Shown piece by piece: positions 1-5,672 of a stretch of 8,863 nucleotides of DNA (its first letter is position 1; every line of letters begins with the position of its first letter). Source of the DNA: Desulfobacterales bacterium (GTDB lineage Bacteria > Desulfobacterota > Desulfobacteria > Desulfobacterales > ETH-SRB1); the NCBI GenBank assembly GCA_030017395.1, contig JASEIZ010000076.1:1-8863 (forward strand). Direction: 5' to 3'. Below the pieces are notes generated by a model. It ran no database searches. It saw nothing but the letters and a program-made list of their open reading frames with translations, and was not told the DNA's origin. The position numbers were made by a program, and so were the translations under genes.

Positions 1-2
1 CC

Positions 3-27
3 AAGGGTCAATAGTAGACTTGACCCC
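3..27 (+). repeat. Dispersed repeat, copy A (inverted relative to copy B at 3943-3967)
   Basis: This 25-bp sequence matches the reverse complement of 3943-3967 at 21 of 25 positions. It contains an internal inverted repeat, GGGTCAA (5-11) and TTGACCC (20-26), with an 8-nt loop, so it can form a small hairpin. It overlaps the first unit of the tandem repeat at 10-57. With copy B it brackets the RadC-like and restriction-modification genes. The hairpin shape and dispersed occurrence resemble REP-like elements, but no transposase is visible here, so that label is inference. Confidence 0.6.
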
Positions 28-57
28 ATTTTTAATAGTAGACTTGACCCCATTTTT
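10..57. repeat. Perfect tandem duplication, 2 x 24 bp
   Basis: Positions 10-33 and 34-57 are identical and abut without a gap. The unit contains TAGTAGACTTGACCCC followed by ATTTTT. It lies downstream of the stop codon of the minus-strand restriction-modification gene, in a 113-bp stretch without any gene. The TTGACCC parts are one arm of the hairpin described for copy A. No terminator-like GC stem followed by a U-run in the minus-strand direction was convincing here. Confidence 0.9.
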
Positions 58-113
58 ACCTAGTCCAATGTGAACCTGTCCTTGTTTTCGTCTGTATCCC
101 GACTTACACCGAT

Positions 114-3100
114 TTACCACCCAAACAACTTTCTCTGCAAATGATGAATAATTTGGTTACGCAATTTTTGACTGGTAATGGACTCGAGATGTTCAGAGAT
201 AATCCTTGAAATATTTGTATGTAGTTCTTCAAGTTCTGGGAGAATACGTTTCAGATATTTTTCATCGGTCGGCGTTTTAACCTCCTCTGTTAGTCCTGCA
301 TCAAGCCACACCTTCAGATACCTTGCTTCTTCTTCGTTTACACATTGAATTCTTTCTTTTCCTGCCACTATCTCACATCCAAATAGACCAATACTGATAA
401 CAGGCTTTTTCGCTGGTGAAAAAAGTTTAACCTTTTTTAATTCTTTACGACTCAGAACCTTTTCTTCGTAAAACTTCCGGTAAGTTCCATCGCCTATCTT
501 ATCCATAATAACTCTTGAGACCTGTTCAATATCTACACCTTCTTTAATTTTTCCTTTCTTTTTAACACTCTTAGCCTTATCAATCCTTGATTTCACCAGA
601 TCAACTACCGCCCTGTATACTTCAAGCTGATCGTCATCTGTAAGGCCGAGTATATCTCCCATAATAATCTTGTCTAAAGCACGGCGGTCTGGTTTGACCT
701 TGTCAAGGGAGACTTCTTCGGGGGTGGAGGCTCCGAGTTCGATAAATATAGATTCAATTTTTCTTTGAAGGACGGATGTCTTTAACAGTTTTGATTTATG
801 TTTCTCTATCAAAGATTCTTTGGGCACTAAAATGTCTTTGGCAACATAAACATCAATATCTAATGGCCCTCCCCCACCACCTGGTTGACGGGAGAATAAT
901 TCCAAGTATATTGGCGTTAGTGTGGAGTTAAGAACAAGTGATACAGTTTTAGCAATACCGCTATTTATTGGCTCAATACCATAGAGGTTCTTATTTAAAG
1001 AAACTCTATAAGGATTATAAAACACAAGATGGCGTAGTCTAACCCTTTCTGGAAAAGCAATTATATCGTTGATGTTTTCCCCAAGATCATACCAATGTCT
1101 ACCAGGTTCACGAGAAGCACATGTTGGCCTTTTATCAAAATGTTTTCTTTTCCCATGTTTGATATGCGATAGAACTCCTTTGCCTTTAAGTTGGTCTATG
1201 GCTTTATTAATAAATAATATTCTCTTTTTTAGGATTAAAAAATCTAATTCGGGCTTGCTTGATTCAATTGCTTTTTCAATCATATAATTTGGCACCCAAT
1301 TTCCTTTTTCATCCTCATGCATCCAGAATTCTTTCTCAATTCCCTTGGCCTGAATTTCCTCTTCAGTTAAATAAAAGAACTTGTTGACACCGGTTTTTAT
1401 ACCAAACCTCACATCTGCCACATCCTTCAAGGGCACTAACTTATCCTTGCCTTTCTCTAATATCTTGAAGAATATCTCCGGCGCTCTTAAATATTTCCCC
1501 CATTTTGCCCCTTCATATTTTTCTGTATCTATATTAAAACCTTCCTCCCACAACTCTTTCTGCTTTTTTGGAAAGATTCTGAAGTCATCGGTCTGGTAGA
1601 ACTCATCGTGAAAAAGGATGGTTTTTATAAGATCATCTATTGCGTGGAGACGTTCTTTCTGTTTTTCCCAGATGTCCCGAGCTGGAGGAATGAAGTGCCG
1701 TAACAGCTTGGAGAGATAGACAAACCTTACCAGGTTTTCATTTCTTTCCTTGGCATCATTACATTTTTCCATAATAATGATACAGGTGTTGATATCGGCA
1801 TCTTCAAACCACCTTTCCACTTTGGATTCGATAATAGCAATAATCTTGTAGTTATTTAAAAAAAGTTCCTGTAGTCCCTTGCCGTAATCAACGTCCATCC
1901 ATGAGTTGGAAACAATAAAGCCAAACCTCCCGCCATTTTTAAGAAACTTGGTTCCGTGGACAAAGAAGTAGGCATGTATTCCGGCCCTTTTGGAAATTGT
2001 GGCCAGTTTTCTTCTACCCATGTGAAGGGCCTTGTTTATCATTTCATCTTTGTATCCAATCTTTCCGGTAATCTCTGACATTTCCTCCTGTCTCGTGTAA
2101 GGAGGATTCCCAACAATACAGTCATACCACCGCGGATAGGTGATCTTTCTTACCTCTTTGCCTAAAGTTTTAGTTATAATTTTTCTCCACTTTTCCGGCA
2201 GATGGAATCCTTCCTGGTCTGCCATGAGATCAAAGAAATCGTTTTGTGCGATATTTGGATAATTTTTTAAGACTCCCAGATCGTTAATAGCCAGATTGAT
2301 CATGGAAAGATGTGCGGGAAATTTGGCAATATCAACACCCCACAGGGTTTCAAGAATATCCTGGTGGGACATTGTGTTATTCATTAATTTTTTGTGCTGA
2401 TATGCCCTGACGAGAAAAGTTCCTGCACCACAGGAAGGATCAATCACTTTATCTGAATCTTTTCTATGACAAAATCTCAGAATAATGTCTACAACATCGG
2501 CACTTGTGAAATACTGTCCAAGGTTATGCCTTTCTTCGGAAGGAATAAGTCTCTCAAAAATTCTGCCAATAGTGTCAAAACCGATTTTGGAAAAGTCATA
2601 CCTTTTTAAAATCTCAACGATTTCTTTAATATCGTCAACAATTTCTTTGTGCTCTGGAAATGCAATCTCATCTATGAAATCAGTTGAGTAGATTGTCTCG
2701 TAATCTATTTGTTGTATAACTGAGTCAAAATAGGATTGGAGTAATTTCTGAAGCTGCCCCCCGGCTACAAGGTCATCAGGGATGGTTAAAGATGCCAGAA
2801 TAGTCTGCTTTGACTTGAGAACCTGGTAGAATAAGATTTTATTTGTTAAAAGATAGCCTGTCTGCCTGGCGGCTTTTTCAAAATCACCCTCCTGACCGGT
2901 GAAATGCCACTGTTGTTCGATGAACCATCTGGTAAGCTGTTTTCTGAATTTTGGTTCTTTATGAAATCTGTCTCTTATAATTCCCTTATAGTGTTTTGAA
3001 AGGCGATAAATTTTTTCATGAAGAAGATAGATGAGAAGTTCATCAATTGGAAGAAGAGGTTCTGTTTTCTTGCCGGTATAGACTTCTGAAAGCTCAAAAA

Positions 3101-3608
3101 GGAACCTTTCCAATCCTTTAAGAATGCTGTTTTTAAACCGTGGCTCTTCAATGCTATCAAGGTCTTCTATTCTGGAAAGGTCATAAATTCCGGCAATCTG
3201 CTCTGATTCTTGTGCCATCCGGTTGACCGCTTCTGTTTTAAACCAGATGAGCTTTTGAAAGTTGGAGGTAGCAAAATATTTTGCTTTTCTATTATTGGCT
3301 TTCTTGTGAGCATCGGTTTTTAGTTCCTCGGCAAAAGAATCGAAAAATGGAGGTTTGAACTCGATGACACACAGCGTCCTAGAACTTTGCGGTGATTCAA
3401 AAAGGCTTACATCTGCCCTTTTTCGATTTCCAGTCTGGATTATCTCAACTTCAGCCTGTCCAAAGGGGAGCCCCTTTTCTTTGACAAGCCCATTAATCCA
3501 TTCGGCAGCCTTAGCAGCCGCTGTCCACTCTGTTTTGTGGATCGTGTTTTCAAAAGGGCTGGAAACCCTAACGGTTTTACCCGGCAATTTAGACTTTTTC
3601 TTTGTCAT
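114..3608 (-). CDS. Single-chain restriction-modification enzyme: PD-(D/E)XK nuclease plus N6-adenine DNA methylase (Eco57I/type IIG-like)
   Basis: The 1164-aa protein is predicted to methylate adenine at a target site and to cut DNA when that site is unmodified. Residues 60-125 resemble an HsdR-type nuclease, with D66 and an E83-F-K85 motif forming the PD-(D/E)XK signature. Residues 364-377 (GQYFTSADVVDIIL) look like motif X, 388-397 (VIDPSCGAGT) is the AdoMet-binding motif I, and 501-504 is NPPY, typical of N6-adenine methylases. From about 724 a target-recognition region begins (DVADVRFGIKTG), and the C-terminus is helical and charged. Nuclease, methylase and specificity parts in one chain are the layout of type IIG enzymes, and no separate HsdS or HsdR gene is seen. 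The start ATG lies inside the preceding RadC-like gene (20-bp overlap), with only a weak purine-rich SD, which suggests translational coupling. No frameshift is seen. It could instead be an orphan modification-type homologue if the nuclease is inactive. Confidence 0.9.
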   Translation of the reverse strand: MTKKKSKLPGKTVRVSSPFENTIHKTEWTAAAKAAEWINGLVKEKGLPFGQAEVEIIQTGNRKRADVSLFESPQSSRTLCVIEFKPPFFDSFAEELKTDAHKKANNRKAKYFATSNFQKLIWFKTEAVNRMAQESEQIAGIYDLSRIEDLDSIEEPRFKNSILKGLERFLFELSEVYTGKKTEPLLPIDELLIYLLHEKIYRLSKHYKGIIRDRFHKEPKFRKQLTRWFIEQQWHFTGQEGDFEKAARQTGYLLTNKILFYQVLKSKQTILASLTIPDDLVAGGQLQKLLQSYFDSVIQQIDYETIYSTDFIDEIAFPEHKEIVDDIKEIVEILKRYDFSKIGFDTIGRIFERLIPSEERHNLGQYFTSADVVDIILRFCHRKDSDKVIDPSCGAGTFLVRAYQHKKLMNNTMSHQDILETLWGVDIAKFPAHLSMINLAINDLGVLKNYPNIAQNDFFDLMADQEGFHLPEKWRKIITKTLGKEVRKITYPRWYDCIVGNPPYTRQEEMSEITGKIGYKDEMINKALHMGRRKLATISKRAGIHAYFFVHGTKFLKNGGRFGFIVSNSWMDVDYGKGLQELFLNNYKIIAIIESKVERWFEDADINTCIIIMEKCNDAKERNENLVRFVYLSKLLRHFIPPARDIWEKQKERLHAIDDLIKTILFHDEFYQTDDFRIFPKKQKELWEEGFNIDTEKYEGAKWGKYLRAPEIFFKILEKGKDKLVPLKDVADVRFGIKTGVNKFFYLTEEEIQAKGIEKEFWMHEDEKGNWVPNYMIEKAIESSKPELDFLILKKRILFINKAIDQLKGKGVLSHIKHGKRKHFDKRPTCASREPGRHWYDLGENINDIIAFPERVRLRHLVFYNPYRVSLNKNLYGIEPINSGIAKTVSLVLNSTLTPIYLELFSRQPGGGGGPLDIDVYVAKDILVPKESLIEKHKSKLLKTSVLQRKIESIFIELGASTPEEVSLDKVKPDRRALDKIIMGDILGLTDDDQLEVYRAVVDLVKSRIDKAKSVKKKGKIKEGVDIEQVSRVIMDKIGDGTYRKFYEEKVLSRKELKKVKLFSPAKKPVISIGLFGCEIVAGKERIQCVNEEEARYLKVWLDAGLTEEVKTPTDEKYLKRILPELEELHTNISRIISEHLESITSQKLRNQIIHHLQRKLFGW

Positions 3609-3891
3609 TTTCTTCTAAAACCTGTTTAGCAATTCTTTTTGCTATTTCAAAGGCGGCTGCTATCCTGATAATTTTCACGTCGGATAGTCCTTTTATCTCA
3701 AGAAACTTTTCCAGAGGCTGATTAGCCATGCCTTTAAACGAGTTAAATTTTTCTAAAACCTCTAATGCTATTTTCTCCGCCGGTTTCCCTTTTATGCCCG
3801 ATGATATCAGTATGGAAAGCAATTCGGAATCTGTCAGGGATTTCGGACCCAGTTCTCTCAACTTCCCACCTGGATGAGACCATTTCTGCAT
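3589..3891 (-). CDS. RadC-like UPF0758 N-terminal (helix-hairpin-helix) protein lacking the JAB domain
   Basis: The 100-aa protein matches the N-terminal domain of RadC/UPF0758 proteins: a K-L-R-E-L-G-P-K-S-L-T-D-S-E-L-L-S-I-L-I core (residues 10-29), SGIKGKPAEKIA (31-42), and a helix-hairpin-helix-like IKGLSDVKIIRI (67-78) followed by AAAFEIAKRIA. Full RadC proteins are about 220 aa and continue into a metal-binding JAB/MPN domain, which is absent here: the frame ends after ENDKEKV and the next gene has already begun. A GGAG at 3900-3903 lies 8 nt before the ATG, so the gene looks translated rather than decayed. It is probably a DNA-binding accessory to the overlapping restriction-modification gene. 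That role is inferred from position only. The alternative is a truncated radC captured at the operon head. Confidence 0.8.
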   Translation of the reverse strand: MQKWSHPGGKLRELGPKSLTDSELLSILISSGIKGKPAEKIALEVLEKFNSFKGMANQPLEKFLEIKGLSDVKIIRIAAAFEIAKRIAKQVLEENDKEKV

Positions 3892-3899
3892 AGGTTATG

Positions 3900-3903
3900 C
3901 TCC
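3900..3903 (-). promoter_or_regulatory. Ribosome binding site of the RadC-like gene
   Basis: GGAG on the minus strand is separated by 8 nt from the ATG at 3889-3891. It supports that start and suggests the 100-aa frame is a real translated gene. Confidence 0.55.
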
Positions 3904-3942
3904 ATGAAGTGTTAAATTTTGTTTTTTGAACTTCAGATCAAA

Positions 3943-3967
3943 GGCGTCAGGTCTACATTTGACCCTT
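3943..3967 (-). repeat. Dispersed repeat, copy B
   Basis: Read on the minus strand this 25-bp sequence matches positions 3-27 at 21 of 25 bases, with AAGGGTCAA at one end and GTAGAC in the middle. It is inverted relative to copy A, and the two enclose the restriction-modification operon (114-3891). It interrupts the remnant frame at 3895-4056. Whether the two are transposable-element ends, REP-like sequences or merely dispersed repeats cannot be decided from one window. Confidence 0.6.
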
Positions 3968-4069
3968 ATTGATACTATCTTGATTGAATGTTGTCTTTTC
4001 CACTCTTCTTGCCGTATATTCTGAGCAATCTCCTCATCGAACTCAATAAACCGGTATCATTTCTTTCTT

Positions 4070-4627
4070 CTACTTTCTCTTTGTCCTTTTGCCATAGGCA
4101 GCTTGCTTTTCCTTTACTATAAACCCAATCTTCTTGCGTAGTTTCGCAGGCGGCGTCATGAGTTGGCGAATAGCTTCAAAGACGATCTTAAACTGTTCAT
4201 CATATTTCTTTTCCATCTGTTTCAGCTTACCGGCAAGCTCCACATTAGAAGCGAGCATTTCGCGGAGTTGCACGAACGCACGCATTATGGCTATGTTGAC
4301 TTCTATTGCCCTCTCACTTCTTAAAACGCTTGAAAGTATGGCTACACCCTGCTCGGTGAAAGCCATAGGTTTATATCTTAAACCCATCTTGTCCCTATTG
4401 GAGGTCACAAATTGTGACCTCCAATTTTCAAATTCTTCTTTTGTTAACTCAAACATAAAATCATCAGGGAAACGTTTTATGCTTCTCCGTACTGCTTGCT
4501 TCAAAACCTTTGTTTCTACGCCATAAAGTTCTGCAAGATCCCGATCTAACATAACTTTATAACCGCGAATGAACACGATCGACTGTTTAATTCTCTCAAC
4601 AGGAATCATAATCCCTTTTTCATCCAT
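4070..4627 (-). CDS. ORF6N domain-containing DNA-binding protein
   Basis: The 185-aa protein carries a textbook ORF6N domain at about residues 8-95: IVFIRGYKVMLDRDLAELYG (17-36), then VETKVLKQAVRRSIKRFPDD (37-56), FMFELTKEE and YKPMAFTEQGVAILSSVL (85-102). Next come SERAIEVNIAIMRAFVQLRE and a coiled-coil-like stretch (about 105-145, MEKKYDEQFKIVFEAIRQLM), then a basic tail (KRTKRK). ORF6N proteins are phage-related, often annotated as KilA-N-like DNA-binding regulators or antirepressors; their targets are generally unknown. A GGAGGA lies 6 nt before the ATG. The gene stands alone between a repeat-rich gap and the toxin-antitoxin pair on the same strand. Codons 68-77 form a perfect 29-bp palindrome, described separately. 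Family assignment is firm; function is not known. Confidence 0.9.
   Translation of the reverse strand: MDEKGIMIPVERIKQSIVFIRGYKVMLDRDLAELYGVETKVLKQAVRRSIKRFPDDFMFELTKEEFENWRSQFVTSNRDKMGLRYKPMAFTEQGVAILSSVLRSERAIEVNIAIMRAFVQLREMLASNVELAGKLKQMEKKYDEQFKIVFEAIRQLMTPPAKLRKKIGFIVKEKQAAYGKRTKRK
4397..4425. repeat. Perfect 29-bp palindrome inside the ORF6N coding sequence
   Basis: The arms ATTGGAGGTCACAA (4397-4410) and TTGTGACCTCCAAT (4412-4425) are exact reverse complements around a single central A. The palindrome spans codons 68-77 of the ORF6N gene (N-W-R-S-Q-F-V-T-S-N), at the end of the N-terminal half of the DNA-binding domain. It could be an operator, for example for autoregulation, or an mRNA hairpin. 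A 14-bp perfect arm in coding sequence is very unlikely by chance. Confidence 0.95.
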
Positions 4628-4633
4628 CAGTTA

Positions 4634-4639
4634 TCCTCC
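4634..4639 (-). promoter_or_regulatory. Strong ribosome binding site of the ORF6N gene
   Basis: GGAGGA on the minus strand lies 6 nt upstream of the ATG at 4625-4627. It fixes this start, in preference to the internal Met at residue 7. Confidence 0.75.
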
Positions 4640-4775
4640 ATTTATTCTAAACTCCAGAAAGTCATATATCTGATATTTAGGGAAGCTTAAGGTACCCAAC
4701 TTATAAACTTATTTGCCGGTCAGCGAATATTTCTTGGCTTTTGCTGTCTTCTCGCCTCGAATTACTGATTTGCCG

Positions 4776-4801
4776 ACCTGCCTGTGCGATGCACCTGTCT
4801 G
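4776..4801. repeat. Short GC-rich direct repeat in the toxin/ORF6N gap
   Basis: ACCTGCCTG (4776-4784) and ACCTGTCTG (4793-4801) are near-identical 9-mers spaced 17 bp apart, with GTGC...GCAC inverted between them. They lie in the 180-bp gap (4628-4807) directly after the toxin stop codon. The tract is more GC-rich than its surroundings and may be a fragment of a dispersed repeat. No gene or clear terminator is seen in the gap. Confidence 0.35.
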
Positions 4802-4807
4802 CCATTT

Positions 4808-5227
4808 TTATGCATTATGCCAGTTTTCAATCTTCAGTTTTAAAAACTGTTTAAAATCGTCAATATTCCGTGTCACCAGAATCAGACCATTCACCACGGA
4901 TATTGCCGCAATCTGTCCGTCAACAAATGACGGGGTTAGGCCTTTCAATGATAATCTGGCACGTTCTATTGCATGCCACTCTGCTGCCCTGTCGTCATAA
5001 GGAAGAATAAGCATCGTGCGTTTAACAATGTCGTTAAGGAATGAAGCAATAATTTCACGTTTGCGGGACTGCGGAAGGCGCTGACAACCGAATTGAAGCT
5101 CATGCCAAACCGGTGCGGCAGTGACTATTTCGTGCTGGTATTTTTCAAACATCTTCAGGACTGATTTATCCGGGGCTGTTTTTACGGCTTCTGAAAGCAC
5201 GTTTGTATCAAGTAGATATTTCATCAC
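4808..5227 (-). CDS. vapC: PIN-domain ribonuclease toxin, VapC/FitB-like
   Basis: The 139-aa protein is of typical length for a PIN-domain toxin, a magnesium-dependent RNase neutralised by its partner antitoxin. The acidic residues of the family are present: D7 in YLLDTNVLSE, E43 in PVWHELQFG, D103 in PSFVDGQIAAI, and D123/D124 in VTRNIDDF. The YLLDTNVLSE start and the LPYDDRAAEW segment are closest to the FitB branch. The start overlaps the antitoxin stop by 4 bp (ATGA), the classic coupled layout. A second ATG follows immediately (codon 2), so the true start may be 3 nt later. There is no strong SD, consistent with translational coupling. The reading frame is intact and the active site complete, so it is probably functional. 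The RNA target cannot be predicted. Confidence 0.92.
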   Translation of the reverse strand: MMKYLLDTNVLSEAVKTAPDKSVLKMFEKYQHEIVTAAPVWHELQFGCQRLPQSRKREIIASFLNDIVKRTMLILPYDDRAAEWHAIERARLSLKGLTPSFVDGQIAAISVVNGLILVTRNIDDFKQFLKLKIENWHNA

Positions 5228-5505
5228 TTCAACTCGACTTCTCTTCCCGCAGAATGGTCTCGAAGCCCTTTGAAATCACTATCAGAAACCTCGATGCCTT
5301 CATCCTCAACCTTTCGTCGAAATTCCGAAACAGCGCTCCAAAACCCCGTATATTTGCGGCTGAGCCGTTCATATTCTTGAATTGACAGCAATACTGCGAC
5401 AGGTTTCCCTCGTCTGGTCAATTCAACACATGGTCCATTTTCGACATAATGGATAATGGTGGAAAGTTTGTTTTTTGCTTCAGCTATGGAAAATTCCTTT
5501 TGCAT
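5224..5505 (-). CDS. Phd/YefM-family antitoxin
   Basis: The 93-aa protein begins MQKEFSIAEAKNKLSTIIHY, the N-terminal DNA-binding signature of Phd/YefM antitoxins, followed by GPCVELTRRGKPVAVLLSIQEYERL. Its C-terminus (DFKGLRDHSAGREVEL) is the toxin-neutralising tail common in antitoxins paired with FitB/VapC-like PIN toxins. I chose the ATG at 5503-5505. An in-frame ATG at 5512-5514 would give 96 aa, but it directly abuts the AGGAG at 5515-5519 (zero spacing), whereas the chosen start is 9 nt away. The gene is first in the operon, as expected for an antitoxin that must be made in excess. It is likely autoregulated, alone or with the toxin, at the promoter just upstream. Confidence 0.9.
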   Translation of the reverse strand: MQKEFSIAEAKNKLSTIIHYVENGPCVELTRRGKPVAVLLSIQEYERLSRKYTGFWSAVSEFRRKVEDEGIEVSDSDFKGLRDHSAGREVELK

Positions 5506-5514
5506 TATTACCAT

Positions 5515-5519
5515 CTCCT
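5515..5519 (-). promoter_or_regulatory. Ribosome binding site deciding the antitoxin start
   Basis: AGGAG on the minus strand sits 9 nt before the ATG at 5503-5505 and 0 nt before the upstream in-frame ATG at 5512-5514. Normal SD spacing favours the downstream start. Confidence 0.65.
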
Positions 5520-5533
5520 GTTATATTTTTATT

Positions 5534-5562
5534 ATTATAGCTATCTTTATGGCCATATTCAA
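5534..5562 (-). promoter_or_regulatory. Sigma-70-type promoter of the antitoxin-toxin operon with palindromic spacer
   Basis: On the minus strand TTGAAT (5557-5562) and a perfect TATAAT (5534-5539) are separated by exactly 17 bp. Transcription would start near 5527, giving a leader of about 20 nt before the chosen ATG. Two 8-bp palindromes, ATGGCCAT (5549-5556) and ATAGCTAT (5537-5544), lie in the spacer and overlap the -10. They are plausible operator half-sites for a Phd-type autorepressor. The promoter match is seen directly; the operator role is inference. Confidence 0.65.
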
Positions 5563-5583
5563 GAAAATAATTAACAACCCTTT

Positions 5584-5606
5584 GTGTGCTTCGTGTACTT
5601 CGTGGC
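5584..5606. repeat. Degenerate 9-bp tandem repeat (CTTCGTG type)
   Basis: GTGTGCTTC (5584-5592) and GTGTACTTC (5593-5601) are followed by a partial unit GTGGC. Repeats of the CTTCGTG kind are widely scattered in intergenic DNA of environmental bacteria, as far as I recall. It lies between the divergent antitoxin promoter and the megasynthase gene. No role is evident. Confidence 0.45.
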
Positions 5607-5621
5607 AAACTATCTGTAATC

Positions 5622-5640
5622 CCTATACTATTGACTCTTG
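5622..5640 (-). repeat. Possible third, partial copy of the dispersed repeat
   Basis: Read on the minus strand, this 19-bp stretch matches window positions 2-20 at 15 of 19 bases, including an uninterrupted GTCAATAGTA. It lies at the border between the toxin-antitoxin module and the megasynthase. The match is short and could be chance. Confidence 0.3.
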
Positions 5641-5666
5641 CTTAAAACAAATTAATTGAGTATAAA
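5638..5666 (+). promoter_or_regulatory. Candidate promoter of the megasynthase gene, possibly leaderless
   Basis: TTGCTT (5638-5643) and TATAAA (5661-5666) are separated by 17 bp. The -35 is weak (3 of 6) and the -10 is good (5 of 6). The expected start of transcription, about 7 nt after the -10, falls on or next to the ATG at 5673, and there is no Shine-Dalgarno sequence before that ATG. Both facts fit a leaderless message. Alternatively the real promoter is elsewhere and initiation is simply SD-independent. Confidence 0.35.
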
Positions 5667-5672
5667 ACAGCA

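Larger units (their letters stand above)
3895..4056 (-). pseudogene. Gene remnant, 53 codons without a usable start
   Basis: This open frame follows a TGA at 4057-4059 and ends at a TAA (3895-3897) only 3 nt before the RadC-like ATG. It has no ATG or GTG near its beginning, so it looks like the tail of a lost gene. The translation begins YRFIEFDEEIAQNIRQEEWK and continues RQHSIKIVSI, which looks like real protein (F-D-x-E-I-A-x-x-I-R-x-x-x-W). That pattern faintly recalls the C-terminal part of WYL-domain regulators, but I cannot confirm the family. From codon 31 onward the frame runs through repeat copy B and then through sequence ending KQNLTLHGA. The break between the protein-like half and the repeat-derived half suggests that the repeat truncated the gene. 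Chance coding is possible. Confidence 0.35.

Noticed and set aside
60..113. Rho-independent terminator after the restriction-modification gene
   Set aside because: No stable GC stem followed by a T-run could be found in the minus-strand direction directly after the stop codon.
4134..4526. 130-codon plus-strand open frame opposite the ORF6N gene
   Set aside because: The minus strand encodes an unmistakable ORF6N domain. The opposite frame is Ser- and Cys-rich with no recognisable family.
4640..4672. Promoter for the ORF6N gene (TAGAAT as -10 on the minus strand)
   Set aside because: The -10-like hexamer at 4644-4649 has no acceptable -35 at 16-18 bp, so it cannot be supported.
4713..5000. 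95-codon plus-strand open frame spanning the gap and the toxin's 3' half
   Set aside because: It lies mostly opposite the PIN-domain gene, whose active-site residues are all present. There is no family match and no good SD.
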